A stretch of DNA of 64,000 bases from Christensenella sp. UBA7703 (GTDB taxonomy: Bacteria > Bacillota > Clostridia > Christensenellales > CAG-138): NCBI GenBank assembly GCA_002482505.1, contig DLGD01000038.1, positions 1 through 64,000 on the forward strand, written 5' to 3'. Each line of letters begins with the position of its first letter. Positions within the stretch are counted from its first letter, which is position 1. Below are positions 51,760 through 60,023 of this stretch, in pieces. The notes beneath the pieces are model-generated. The model had not been told where the DNA came from. It did not search any database and saw only the letters and a list, made by a program, of their open reading frames with translations. The position numbers were made by a program, and so were the translations under genes.

Positions 51760-52758
51760 TTATTTCTTGATATTGCTCTCTTTTTGAATATAGATCGGGC
51801 GCTGCTTGACCTGCATATAGGTTCGCGCGACATATTCGCCGATGATGCCGAGCGCGAGCAGCACAAACCCGCCAAGCGTAAGCATGATCGCCAGCAGCGA
51901 AGGATACCCCGCGACGGGATTGCCCCAGATCAGCGCGATCACGACGCGGATGACCATGTAGATCAGCGCCAGCGCGGAGACGACGCTGCCGATCGCGGTC
52001 GCAATCTGAAGCGGCGCAATGGAGAACGAAACGATGCCTTCGATGGCATATCGCACCAGTTTCCAGAACGACCACTTGGTTTCGCCCGCCGCGCGCTCGA
52101 TGTTTTCATATTCCAGCCAGACCGTGTCAAACCCGACCCACATGAAGATGCCCTTGGAGAAACGATGGTATTCGCCAAGCTCCAACACGGCATCCACCAC
52201 GCAGCGGCGCATCATGCGAAAATCCCGCGCGCCATCTACAAACTCCGTGTCCGAGATCTTATTGATGATTCGGTAAAACGCGCGTGCAAAGGCGCTTCGG
52301 ATCTTCGGCTCGCCTTTTCGTGTGACTCTGCGGGTGGCGACACAGTCGCACTCCTCGCTCTTAAGCCGCTCCAGCATCTGGACAATCATCTCCGGCGGGT
52401 CCTGCAGATCGACATCCATCACACAGATAAAATCACCCATCGCGTGCTTCAGCCCCGCATACATGGCGGCTTCTTTGCCGAAGTTGCGCGAGAAGGAGAT
52501 ATATCTTACGCGTTCATCCGCCTTTGCGAGTTCCCGTAGGATCGAAAGCGTCTTGTCCTTGGAGCCGTCATTGATCAAGATCAGCTCGAAATCATAGTCA
52601 GCTAATTGCGAGAAGACGGCCTTCTGCATCGCCTCATAATAGAGCGGAAGCACCGTCTCCTCGTTGTAACACGGGCAAACGATAGAGACCAGCGGTTTCG
52701 AGCGGAGTATTTCGAGCAGTGCGGCGTTGACTTTGGTAACCAGCGGTTGATCGTTCAT
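51760..52758 (-). CDS. Polyprenyl-phosphate sugar transferase (GtrB/DPM1-like GT2)
   Basis: 332 residues. The soluble GT2 domain (1-240) has VCPCYNEETVLPLYYEAM, LINDGSKDKTLSILRE and VMDVDLQDPPEMI, the DxD-containing pattern of Dpm1/GtrB/ArnC. Two C-terminal helices (about 240-310) anchor it. It should load a sugar onto undecaprenyl phosphate for use outside the membrane, for example by a GT-C enzyme such as that at 21251. ATG 52758 is 16 bases after the preceding gene; last gene of an mscL-led operon. Confidence 0.92.
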   Translation of the reverse strand: MNDQPLVTKVNAALLEILRSKPLVSIVCPCYNEETVLPLYYEAMQKAVFSQLADYDFELILINDGSKDKTLSILRELAKADERVRYISFSRNFGKEAAMYAGLKHAMGDFICVMDVDLQDPPEMIVQMLERLKSEECDCVATRRVTRKGEPKIRSAFARAFYRIINKISDTEFVDGARDFRMMRRCVVDAVLELGEYHRFSKGIFMWVGFDTVWLEYENIERAAGETKWSFWKLVRYAIEGIVSFSIAPLQIATAIGSVVSALALIYMVIRVVIALIWGNPVAGYPSLLAIMLTLGGFVLLALGIIGEYVARTYMQVKQRPIYIQKESNIKK

Positions 52759-52774
52759 GTGTTCCTCCGTGAGG

Positions 52775-53173
52775 TTAAGCGGGGTTTACGAGCATCGGCG
52801 TGCCGCTAAGCAGCATGATGAGCAGGTAAGCAAGCATCCACGCGGCAAGGCCGATCATCAGCGCAACACGCCCCTTTTGCAGCGAACGCTTGAGCCGCTT
52901 TTCGATCAGGTTTGGCGCAAACAGCGCAATCACCACCGCCGCAATAGTGCCGAACATGCCGACTGATTCATAGGAGCCAAAGTAGGTCAGCAAGAATCCG
53001 CACAAAAGGCCGAGAATCGCTCCGCCGATGCGCTGATAGAGGTTCCACTTCGCTTCCGGCAGGTTGCGAACCTTGGTTTGCAGTTCGTCGAGTTCCTCCT
53101 GCGGCGGCGTCACCGTCGGTGTTTCCTGGGCGGGGTTCTTCGGTTCCAGCTCCGTCGTGTCTTTGTGTTCCAA
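52775..53173 (-). CDS. Small membrane protein, unknown
   Basis: 132 residues from TTG 53173, nine bases after GGAGGT, which lies in the end of mscL. The first 40 residues are hydrophilic, Glu/Pro/Thr-rich. Three hydrophobic helices follow (about 53-72, 74-95, 110-130) with a basic loop LIEKRLKRSLQKG. Gene start is two bases after the mscL stop, so the pair is coupled. No family recognised. Confidence 0.78.
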   Translation of the reverse strand: MEHKDTTELEPKNPAQETPTVTPPQEELDELQTKVRNLPEAKWNLYQRIGGAILGLLCGFLLTYFGSYESVGMFGTIAAVVIALFAPNLIEKRLKRSLQKGRVALMIGLAAWMLAYLLIMLLSGTPMLVNPA

Positions 53174-53175
53174 TG

Positions 53176-53598
53176 TTATTTTACCTCCGATGTGCAATGC
53201 GGGCAGCGGGTTGCGTCAATCGCAATTTTGCTCTTGCAATATGGGCAGGTTTTTTCCGTTGGTTCGACTGGCACAGGGGTCCCGTTCTTCTTGAGCTTGC
53301 CGCCGATCTCACGCGTGGCGCTGATTACCTTTACGATGAGGAAGAGCACGATTGCCATCAGCAGGAAGTTGATGATTGCCGTAATGAACGAGCCGTATTT
53401 GATTGAAACCCCACCGATTTGCCAGACGAGATCGGTGAAATTGGTGTTAGCGATCAAACCGATCAGCGGAGAGATAATGTCGCTGACCAGCGAATCGACA
53501 ATGCCCTTGAACGCAGCGCCGATGATCACGCCGACGGCGAGGTCGATCACGCTACCTTTTGCGATAAACGCCTTAAATTCCGAAAACAGCTTTTTCAT
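53176..53598 (-). CDS. mscL: Large-conductance mechanosensitive channel with C-terminal zinc ribbon
   Basis: 140 residues from ATG 53598 (AAGGAGAAATCGGC upstream). MKKLFSEFKAFIAKGSVIDLAVGVIIGAAFKGIVDSLVSDIISPLIGL is the MscL N-terminus and TM1; the extracellular loop is short and TM2 (YGSFITAIINFLLMAIVLFLIVKV) follows. The normal C-terminal helix is replaced or extended by CPYCKSKIAIDATRCPHCTSEVK, a complete four-Cys zinc ribbon (about 118-133). MscL releases solutes under osmotic downshock. The ribbon could oligomerise or sense metals in the cytoplasm. Confidence 0.93.
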   Translation of the reverse strand: MKKLFSEFKAFIAKGSVIDLAVGVIIGAAFKGIVDSLVSDIISPLIGLIANTNFTDLVWQIGGVSIKYGSFITAIINFLLMAIVLFLIVKVISATREIGGKLKKNGTPVPVEPTEKTCPYCKSKIAIDATRCPHCTSEVK

Positions 53599-53668
53599 GC
53601 CGATTTCTCCTTTGTTCCTGATTCGTTTTTTAATAATATAGAAAGAAAATCTCGTGTGATTCCCGTTG

Positions 53669-53697
53669 AGTATATCATCTTCTCGGGTAGGATTCAA
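53669..53697 (-). promoter_or_regulatory. Promoter of the mscL operon
   Basis: Minus strand TTGAAT (53697-53692), 17 bases, TATACT (53674-53669). Confidence 0.65.
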
Positions 53698-53791
53698 TCG
53701 CCACGCGGGCAGAAGAAGCCCTGTTTGTTTCGCGCGGCGGCCGCGCGCAGGCAGGGGAAGCACCCCCGCGTAAAAAACCGAAGTCCTGTGC

Positions 53792-53820
53792 TTGCAAAGG
53801 GAAACTGCGTATGCTAAAAT
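53792..53820 (+). promoter_or_regulatory. Promoter of tRNA-Leu
   Basis: TTGCAA (53792-53797), 17 bases, TAAAAT (53815-53820), ten bases before the mature tRNA 5' end. Confidence 0.7.
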
Positions 53821-53830
53821 AACTTTCTGA

Positions 53831-53917
53831 GCCGGTGTGATGGAATTGGCAGACGTGACGGACTCAAAATCCGTTGGTAGCGATACCGTGTCGGTTCGAG
53901 TCCGACCACCGGCACCA
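53831..53917 (+). tRNA. tRNA-Leu (CAA)
   Basis: Acceptor GCCGGTG pairs with CACCGGC; A73 at 53914 and encoded CCA 53915-53917. The anticodon stem ACGGA/TCCGT encloses loop CTCAAAA, anticodon CAA, reading UUG. A long variable arm (TGGTAGCGATACCGTG region) and T-arm with GGTTCGAGTCC identify a class II leucine tRNA. Confidence 0.97.
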
Positions 53918-53958
53918 AAGAGGTAGATGCAGAATTGTGTCTACCTCTTTGGTCTTTT
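53917..53958 (+). terminator. Terminator after tRNA-Leu
   Basis: AAAGAGGTAGA/TCTACCTCTTT (53917-53927 with 53940-53950), 11 base pairs, followed by GGTCTTTTAT. Confidence 0.8.
53922..53937 (+). repeat. Direct repeat copy 1 flanking ridA
   Basis: GGTAGATGCAGAATTG, identical to 54346-54361; similarity continues imperfectly for about 20 more bases (GTCTxCCT, TTGGT). It lies immediately downstream of the tRNA 3' end. Confidence 0.7.
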
Positions 53959-53984
53959 ATCAATATCACAAGGAGGATGGCACG

Positions 53985-54338
53985 GTGAGGGAAATCAGAA
54001 GAACAGAAATCAGTGACGAATGGGCGCACTCCGGAATTGTTGAAGCTGGTGATTATATATTTATCAGTTATTGCATAGGAAATGAAGGGCAGCCCATCGA
54101 AAACCAAATTCACGGCGCTTTTGATGTTTTGAGCGAGCGGCTCGAGACTGTTGGATTAACGTTAGCCTCCGTTGTAAAGATGGATTGCTTATTCAAAGAT
54201 ATTGCAGGTTTATCATATTTGGGCGAGATCATCAAGCAAAGATTCGGCGGAACTTATCCTTCAAGAAAGGCATTTGAGACCAAGTTTGTTCGAGAAGGGA
54301 TTCACTTTCAGGTTGATGCCATCGCGTTTCGGGGATAG
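53985..54338 (+). CDS. RidA-family protein
   Basis: 117 residues from GTG 53985, with AAGGAGG eight bases upstream. The frame extended upstream would run through the tRNA and is not real. RidA proteins hydrolyse reactive enamines/imines or bind small metabolites as trimers. GGAFDVLSERLETVGLTL-like helix, DCLFKDIAG and the YPSRKAF segment with the family Arg are present; the usual Glu near the end is Gln-Val-Asp. Lower G/C than neighbours and flanked by a 16-base direct repeat. Probably laterally acquired. Confidence 0.85.
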   Translation: MREIRRTEISDEWAHSGIVEAGDYIFISYCIGNEGQPIENQIHGAFDVLSERLETVGLTLASVVKMDCLFKDIAGLSYLGEIIKQRFGGTYPSRKAFETKFVREGIHFQVDAIAFRG

Positions 54339-54345
54339 CAGATGC

Positions 54346-54361
54346 GGTAGATGCAGAATTG
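54346..54361 (+). repeat. Direct repeat copy 2 flanking ridA
   Basis: Second GGTAGATGCAGAATTG, about 425 bases after the first. It is embedded in a GCAGATGC/GCGTCTGC hairpin that may terminate ridA. Confidence 0.7.
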
Positions 54362-54466
54362 CGTCTGCCTTGTTGGTTTTGGGGTTCAGAGCCGTAATTC
54401 TCGGATTCATAGATACACTTTACCTTTCGAAACGACTATACTAACCACATAAGGTGGTGTAAACAC

Positions 54467-55351
54467 ATGGAGCAAACAGAGTTTGGATCATTCCTCTCCC
54501 AAATGCGCAAGAAGAAAGGCTTGACCCAGAAGCAGCTTGCCGAGGTATTGTTTGTATCCGATAAGACAATCTCGCGCTGGGAATGCGGATTGGGCTTTCC
54601 TGACATCCGAACGCTCCAACCACTTTCAGACGTTCTTGATGTTAGTCTTTCGGAGTTGCTAAACGCAAAGCATCTGTCAGAACCACTAGAAATTGAAACG
54701 CTCTCTGACAAAACAATCCCGCCAATCTTGGTTAATTCGGAACAAAAAAACAAGACCGTACGCATCACGCGACGATCTCGGCTGTTTCTCTGCATCATTG
54801 GAATCGGTGTGATCCTCAACTTTTATTATGGTGGCATACTTGAACGAATGCTCGGCACAACCATCATTTACGGAGAGAATTATTTAGTCCTATATGACTT
54901 CCGGTATTGGATTGCATCTGTTGCGCTCATGCTTACGGGGGTTGCCTGCTTGCGTCCAGACAAGCGGATTCTTCTACCGTTGGCGCTCACGTGTTGCATT
55001 GTCTCCGCCGTTTCCACGCCACTTGCCTCATTTTTATGGTCTGTTTCGAACAGCGCCCCTTTCGTCTTTTCTCCGTACATAGCGGGTGTCCTTGTATTGC
55101 TTTTATCATCGATATTGCTCGTTATCGCGTTTGTTCTATATAATAAGCAACGCACTCATCTGGCCATCGTTCTCATACATGCAACATCGTTCCTCGTACT
55201 AATTGCAATACTGATCGGAAATATTACGCAACCCTACTACCCGCTGATCGACAGCATCCTAAAGAGCATTACATTATCCTGTCCTATCGCTATTCTCGCG
55301 CTCGCGATGCACTCTCAGGTAAACAATTATTCGCCGTCTTCTTCCCTTTGA
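54467..55351 (+). CDS. XRE-type helix-turn-helix membrane protein
   Basis: 294 residues. Residues 5-60 form a Cro/CI-type DNA-binding domain (KKKGLTQKQLAEVLFVSDKTISRWECGLGFPDI). After a short linker, six hydrophobic helices fill 103-290. Such membrane-tethered XRE proteins are common in Bacillota and often control nearby transport genes, but none lies beside it. AGGTGG precedes ATG 54467; TATACT at about 54437 is a likely -10. Lower G/C than its surroundings. Its 3' end overlaps the convergent GNAT gene by 25 bases. Confidence 0.88.
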   Translation: MEQTEFGSFLSQMRKKKGLTQKQLAEVLFVSDKTISRWECGLGFPDIRTLQPLSDVLDVSLSELLNAKHLSEPLEIETLSDKTIPPILVNSEQKNKTVRITRRSRLFLCIIGIGVILNFYYGGILERMLGTTIIYGENYLVLYDFRYWIASVALMLTGVACLRPDKRILLPLALTCCIVSAVSTPLASFLWSVSNSAPFVFSPYIAGVLVLLLSSILLVIAFVLYNKQRTHLAIVLIHATSFLVLIAILIGNITQPYYPLIDSILKSITLSCPIAILALAMHSQVNNYSPSSSL

Positions 55352-55743
55352 TTCCGCAGCATCCCGCATTTGTCCTCGGGCAAGTATTCAAAGCGATGCT
55401 TGCGATACAGCAAGTCCGCCGGGTGATTGGCAATCAGGCAGATATAGCTGTCTTCATGCGCGTTTTGATCAAAAAAACGGTCGATCGTCTGCATGATCTG
55501 CTCGGCATAGCCTCGTCGCTGATAGTCCCGATCCACCATGATGTCACTCACGACAAACGTGATCCCGCCGTCGCCAACCACTCTGCCAAAGCCGATCAGC
55601 TTTTCGTCTTCATAAATCGATACGGTAAACAGCGAGTTTGCCAGCGCGATTTTGCTTCGTTCCAGGTTCTTTTGCCCCATGCCGGCACGCAGCCGAAGAT
55701 CAATATAGTCCGCTGCCGATGGAGTTTGATAAACAAGTTGCAT
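55327..55743 (-). CDS. GNAT-family N-acetyltransferase
   Basis: 138 residues; VSIYEDEKLIGFGRVVGDGG, SDIMVDRDYQRRGYAEQIMQTI is the acetyl-CoA-binding strand and loop (Q-R-R-G-Y-A), and a short end with YRKHRFEYLPED. Matches small GNAT proteins often annotated as GNAT/YitI. AAAGGACAC precedes ATG 55743. Substrate unknown. Convergent overlap with the XRE gene. Confidence 0.9.
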   Translation of the reverse strand: MQLVYQTPSAADYIDLRLRAGMGQKNLERSKIALANSLFTVSIYEDEKLIGFGRVVGDGGITFVVSDIMVDRDYQRRGYAEQIMQTIDRFFDQNAHEDSYICLIANHPADLLYRKHRFEYLPEDKCGMLRNQREEDGE

Positions 55744-55789
55744 GGTCTGTGTCCTTTACATGTGTTACAAATGATGAATTGGATTGCGT

Positions 55790-56302
55790 TTATAGCCCTT
55801 CGCGCACCAGCCGCACCCAAAGCGATACCACCGCTTCACAATATTCCCTGCTCTCCGGCTTGAGCTGCCAGAGCGGAATTTGCCGCGGTTTTCGTTTGTC
55901 GTAGAGAAAGCGGTCATCCGCGGCGAGTAAATCCGCGAACGCGGTGATGGTAGGATACAGCGGCGCTTCCGCAACCAGCTCCCCTCGGTCAAAGAAACGG
56001 AGTTGCCAGCCGTTTGCGCCCTTTTCGCCAAGACCGAACATACCGCCAAATCCATCCGCCCGTTGCGTGGCGGGTTCCGCGGTCAGTTCCGGTTCCCCAA
56101 GCCACCGCAAAAGAAACTCACTCCCGCGCCAGTCGATCAGCATCAGCCCGCCATGCCCGGGCAAAAGCCCGGCGCAAAGCGCGCCGCCGTCATTTGTGCG
56201 CAGATACAACATTCTCTTTGGCAGGCATTCGTCCCGCCGAAGCCGGTTGAGCAGTTGATCCCGCGCGTCCCACGCCGCAGAAAAATCTTCGGAATGCATC
56301 AT
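55790..56302 (-). CDS. Uncharacterised 170-residue protein
   Basis: From ATG 56302, which has GGAGGGCAATC upstream. Soluble, no membrane helix or signal. Trp and Gly-rich with LPGHGGLMLIDWRGSEFLLRWLG and a C-terminal helix ending VSLWVRLVREGL. No family recognised. It lies 46 bases upstream of the GNAT gene on the same strand and may be co-transcribed. Confidence 0.72.
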   Translation of the reverse strand: MMHSEDFSAAWDARDQLLNRLRRDECLPKRMLYLRTNDGGALCAGLLPGHGGLMLIDWRGSEFLLRWLGEPELTAEPATQRADGFGGMFGLGEKGANGWQLRFFDRGELVAEAPLYPTITAFADLLAADDRFLYDKRKPRQIPLWQLKPESREYCEAVVSLWVRLVREGL

Positions 56303-56427
56303 GATTGCCCTCCCTTCTCCTGCTTCAAAGTATACACAATTTATCCCGATAGACAAGCAAAAGCGGACGCTTGAGGCGATTTGCGCGCCGCCTGTGTTTC
56401 GCTCTGTTCATGCGGTCCGTTTTCCGA

Positions 56428-56440
56428 TATACTGTATATG
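56428..56440 (+). repeat. 13-base motif TATACTGTATATG, copy 1
   Basis: Identical to 61287-61299; both lie 50-70 bases upstream of small membrane-protein genes and contain a TATACT -10-like element. Confidence 0.45.
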
Positions 56441-56496
56441 CAAAATACGTTTTCACGCGCTTTCATCCTAAGAAGCCATTCTTCGGAGGTGTACTG

Positions 56497-56952
56497 ATGA
56501 ACCCCAAACAAAAAACCGCGCTTACAAAAGTATTCGCCGTCTCCGGCACGGTCGTGCTCTGGGCGCCAATCCTGTTTCTGTTTGTCACCGCGATTGTCGG
56601 CAGCATCGCCGGCAAAGCATTGCTGTTTGACTATCTCATGCTCGCGGAGTTGTTCCCGATCGTGGCGCTGGGTCTGATCTTGCTAGTCCTTGCGAGCCTT
56701 CTTTCGCGCACGTTTCGCAAATGGTTCGGTTGGGGCAGCGTTGCAGCGCTCCTTGCGCTGACCGGTGCGCAGATTCTCGCGACCGCTTCCGGTCTCGCCT
56801 CCGGTGCGCTGGCGGAAAGCGGCGGTGTGTTTGCGACCGTGATTGCGGCAATTGTGATCTACAATGTAATCGTCGGCGCGCTGGCGATTCTCGCCATGCT
56901 CCTGCTGCGCCGCCTGTTCCAAAAACAGCCGCAGGAAGCCGCCGCAGAGTAG
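56497..56952 (+). CDS. Four-helix membrane protein
   Basis: 151 residues from ATG 56497 with GGAGGTG upstream. Four hydrophobic helices (about 15-38, 45-67, 75-97, 105-135), separated by short basic turns (RTFRKWFGW), and a short charged tail. It resembles the next gene in size, helix layout and the placement of an Arg-rich turn before a Gly-Trp, so the two are likely diverged duplicates. Function unknown. Confidence 0.72.
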   Translation: MNPKQKTALTKVFAVSGTVVLWAPILFLFVTAIVGSIAGKALLFDYLMLAELFPIVALGLILLVLASLLSRTFRKWFGWGSVAALLALTGAQILATASGLASGALAESGGVFATVIAAIVIYNVIVGALAILAMLLLRRLFQKQPQEAAAE

Positions 56953-56990
56953 GCCACAGCACAGAAAAAACGATAGACGGAGAAGCATAC

Positions 56991-57590
56991 ATGCGATACA
57001 CGATCAATGCCGACCCAAAACGAATCACCGGAAAACGCCCAAATCTGTCCGAGCAAAACAGTGTTGCGGACGAAATCGTAACCGCATTTTCCAGCCAGCA
57101 GGAGCAGCCGATTATGCCGCTCTCCTCCACCGCAACGGGTAAACCGTCACCTTGGGGTAAAATCTATGCCATCATCGCCGCCGCGCTGCTGTTTGCGCCG
57201 TTTCTCATTGCAACCGTGTGGATGATCCTTAGCGGGGCACAGGGATACGCGCTGCCAGCGCTGATGTTGCCGATTTTGGCGCTCGGATTTCGCACCTATT
57301 CATTTGTCGGTGGTCTGGTTTTATACCTGGCTGCACGCAAAGCGAATTTCCTTCGCAGAACCGTCGGTTGGATTGCGCTTGCCAATCTTCTTGTGACCGT
57401 CCCGTTTTTCATCTTAGCATTCCAATCCGCTAGCAACCCCGATGCCGCGGCACTTGCTACAAACGGGATGCAAATTGCAAACACGGTCTCAATCGTCGCG
57501 TCGCTCTTGTGCATGATCGCTCTGTGCGTGTTTGCGGTACTGATGCTCATGCGGGTGTTTCGAAAGAAAAAGCAAGAGCTGCCCGCGTAA
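56991..57590 (+). CDS. Four-helix membrane protein, possible paralogue
   Basis: 199 residues from ATG 56991, GGAG ten bases upstream. A 50-residue hydrophilic N-terminus precedes four helices and an RVFRKKKQ tail. 38 bases after the previous gene. The FAPFLIATVWMI and RRTVGWIALANLL segments align loosely with the neighbour. Function unknown. Confidence 0.72.
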   Translation: MRYTINADPKRITGKRPNLSEQNSVADEIVTAFSSQQEQPIMPLSSTATGKPSPWGKIYAIIAAALLFAPFLIATVWMILSGAQGYALPALMLPILALGFRTYSFVGGLVLYLAARKANFLRRTVGWIALANLLVTVPFFILAFQSASNPDAAALATNGMQIANTVSIVASLLCMIALCVFAVLMLMRVFRKKKQELPA

Positions 57591-57602
57591 ACAATCCATT
57601 TT

Positions 57603-57625
57603 GCCCGCTCAATGCGGGCTTTTTT
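57603..57625 (+). terminator. Terminator after the membrane-protein pair
   Basis: GCCCGC/GCGGGC with loop TCAAT, then six T. Confidence 0.88.
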
Positions 57626-57649
57626 CATCTCGGTTTGTGACCTCGTCTC

Positions 57650-57678
57650 TCGACATGCTAGGGAATGGATGCTACGAT
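57650..57678 (+). promoter_or_regulatory. Promoter of msrAB
   Basis: TCGACA (57650-57655), 17 bases, TACGAT (57673-57678), followed by AAAAAGGAG ahead of ATG 57720. Confidence 0.55.
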
Positions 57679-57719
57679 AAGCTCATCTCGCAGGGATTGC
57701 GCAAAAAGGAGTTTTTACA

Positions 57720-58685
57720 ATGGAACAACAGAAAATAAGCATCATTTATCTCGCGGGCGGGTGTTTCTGGGGCATGGAGAAGCTGATGCAGTCTATCCCC
57801 GGCGTGCTCGACGCCCAGAGCGGATATGCCAACGGCACAGGGGAGCAGGCCGCGGACTATAAGACCGTCTGCGCCGGAAAAACGGGCTTTCGCGAGACGG
57901 TGAAGGTCACCTATGACTCCGCACGCGTGAGTCTCGATCAGCTCCTGTTCGCCTATTTTGAGGTGGTGGACGCAACGGCGGTCAACCGCCAGGGGCACGA
58001 CATCGGGACGCAGTATCAGGCGGGCATCTATTATGCGGATGCCGAATCGCAAGCGACCGTCGAGCGCATTGCCGCGATTGAACGCGCGCGCACGCCGCGT
58101 TTCTCGGTTGAGATCAAGCCGCTCACCAACTATTTTCCCGCCGAGGAATACCACCAGGACTATCTGGACAAGAACCCAAACGGCTATTGCCACATTCCCT
58201 TTGCCCAGATTGCGCGCCTCTCCAAGGAAACCATCGACGCAGGGCGTTATCGCAAGCCGGATGAAACGCAAATTCGTGAAAGGCTCACGCCTGAGCAGTT
58301 CGCCGTCACGCAGGAAAGCGCGACGGAGCGCCCGTTTACGAGCGAGTTTTACGGCAGCAAGCAGCGCGGGTTATATGTGGACATCGTGACCGGCGAACCG
58401 CTGTTCACTTCGGACGACATGTATCACTCTTCCTGCGGCTGGCCTTCGTTCACCAAGCCTGTCGAGCCTGCCGTTGTGGTGGAGCGAACGGACAGCAGCC
58501 ACTGCATGCACCGGACCGAAGTGCGCTCCCGCGCGGGCAACTCGCACCTGGGTCACGTGTTTGAAGGCGATCCCGAATCTCCCAACGGTATTCGCTATTG
58601 CATCAACGGTGCATCCCTGCGGTTTATTCCGCTGGAGGAACTGGAAACGCAGGGCTATGGGTACCTGAGAGAGAAGTTTGACTGA
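57720..58685 (+). CDS. msrAB: Fused methionine sulfoxide reductase A and B
   Basis: 321 residues. MsrA domain (1-160) has GGCFWGMEKLMQ with catalytic C15 and YHQDYLDKNPNGYC; it reduces S-sulfoxides. MsrB domain (about 175-315) has SSCGWPSFTKPV, HCMHRTEVRSRAGNSHLGHVF and RYCINGASLRF with the catalytic Cys; it reduces R-sulfoxides. Fused order A-B is common in Clostridia. AAAAAGGAG precedes ATG. Cytoplasmic (no signal). Followed closely by the cysteine desulfurase gene. Confidence 0.96.
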   Translation: MEQQKISIIYLAGGCFWGMEKLMQSIPGVLDAQSGYANGTGEQAADYKTVCAGKTGFRETVKVTYDSARVSLDQLLFAYFEVVDATAVNRQGHDIGTQYQAGIYYADAESQATVERIAAIERARTPRFSVEIKPLTNYFPAEEYHQDYLDKNPNGYCHIPFAQIARLSKETIDAGRYRKPDETQIRERLTPEQFAVTQESATERPFTSEFYGSKQRGLYVDIVTGEPLFTSDDMYHSSCGWPSFTKPVEPAVVVERTDSSHCMHRTEVRSRAGNSHLGHVFEGDPESPNGIRYCINGASLRFIPLEELETQGYGYLREKFD

Positions 58686-58792
58686 CCGCAAAGCCAAAAC
58701 CCGCCGAAAAAGTGAGCAAAGCGCGCAAGAATGTGCTATACTGCCAATGCGCGCTTTTTGCGTGCAAACAGAGTCTTTTTCGGAGTATGCAG

Positions 58793-59938
58793 ATGATCTA
58801 TCTCGACAACAGCGCGACCACGCGCGTTCTGCCGGAGGCGGCGGACGCGGCTTACCGCGCCATGACCGAGCAATTTTATAATCCCGCCAGCGCGTACAGG
58901 CCGGCCGTAGCCGCCGAAAAAGCGGTTGAGTTGGCGCGCGCAAATCTTGCCGCGGCACTCGGCTGTTCTCCAGGCGAGCTGCTCTTTACATCCGGCGGAA
59001 CAGAGTCCAACAACATGGCGATTACTGGTGTGCTCAAGCCCATCCGCGGGAAGAAGCGCATCGTCACCACGGCGGGTGAGCATCCTTCGGTCTATGAGGT
59101 GTTTCGCTCACTGGAAGGCGCATCGGAAACGGAGGTTGCGTTCGTCGGTCTCAACGCAGATGGGACGGTGAACCTCGGCAAACTCGAAGAAGCGTTGTCC
59201 GAAGACACGGTTCTGGTTTCCGTGATGCATGTCAACAACGAAGTCGGCGCAATCAACGATCTGGACGCGATCTCTTCGCTCATCAAGCAGCGCGCGCCCG
59301 GTGCCCTGCTGCATTCCGACGGCGTGCAGGCGTTTTGCAAGCTCCCGTTTGGAAAGAACGCGGCAGACCTCTACAGCATCAGCGCACACAAGTTCCATGC
59401 ACCAAAGGGCGTCGGCGCACTGTTTGTAAAGAATGGCACCAAATTCTCCGGCGGGCAGATCGGCGGCGGACAGGAGCGAAACCTGCGCTCGGGTACAACA
59501 AATGTGCCCGGCATTCTCGCGCTGGACACGGCACTCTCGCAGTATCGCGCCAATCAGGCGCAGTGGATTGCGAATATGCGCGCCTGCAAGCTCCGCCTTT
59601 GGGAGAACTTGAGCCGCTTGCCGGATGTATTTCTCGTAGGTCCCGCGCCGGAAGCGGGCGCCCCGCATATTCTCAATGTATCCTTCCCCGGCGTACGCGG
59701 CGAGGTGCTGGTCAACGCGCTCTCGGAACGCGCGATCTATGTCTCCACCGGCAGCGCCTGCTCCACGCACAAAAAGGGACAAAACAGAATTCACGCAGCA
59801 ATGGGTATTTCGAGTGCCCGCGCAGAGGGTGCGCTGCGCCTTAGCCTCTGCCCGTTTAACACCGTCGAGGAGATGGATGAGGCGGCCGCCGTGCTCTTAG
59901 AACAAGTCTCTTTTTTGCGGCGCTTTCAGCGCAGATAA
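58793..59938 (+). CDS. Cysteine desulfurase (NifS/IscS family)
   Basis: 381 residues from ATG 58793 (MIYLDNSATT), seven bases after GGAG. PLP enzyme; ISAHKFHAPKG carries the PLP Lys, HxD-type VSVMHVNNEVGAI precedes it, and STGSACSTHKKG holds the catalytic Cys in its loop. Removes sulfur from cysteine as a persulfide. It is 85 bases before thiI, so it is the dedicated sulfur donor for 4-thiouridine in tRNA (as B. subtilis NifZ-ThiI) more likely than for Fe-S clusters. Confidence 0.95.
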   Translation: MIYLDNSATTRVLPEAADAAYRAMTEQFYNPASAYRPAVAAEKAVELARANLAAALGCSPGELLFTSGGTESNNMAITGVLKPIRGKKRIVTTAGEHPSVYEVFRSLEGASETEVAFVGLNADGTVNLGKLEEALSEDTVLVSVMHVNNEVGAINDLDAISSLIKQRAPGALLHSDGVQAFCKLPFGKNAADLYSISAHKFHAPKGVGALFVKNGTKFSGGQIGGGQERNLRSGTTNVPGILALDTALSQYRANQAQWIANMRACKLRLWENLSRLPDVFLVGPAPEAGAPHILNVSFPGVRGEVLVNALSERAIYVSTGSACSTHKKGQNRIHAAMGISSARAEGALRLSLCPFNTVEEMDEAAAVLLEQVSFLRRFQRR

Positions 59939-60023
59939 CGAAGTGTAACACATCAAAACAATCGCCGATTTCTGAAATCGGGTCGCCTAACTTCAAAAAT
60001 CAACGAATCAAACGGAGAATCAA

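Noticed and set aside
53874..53984. ORF extension of ridA through tRNA-Leu
   Set aside because: The extension overlaps the tRNA and its terminator; GTG 53985 has a strong ribosome site.
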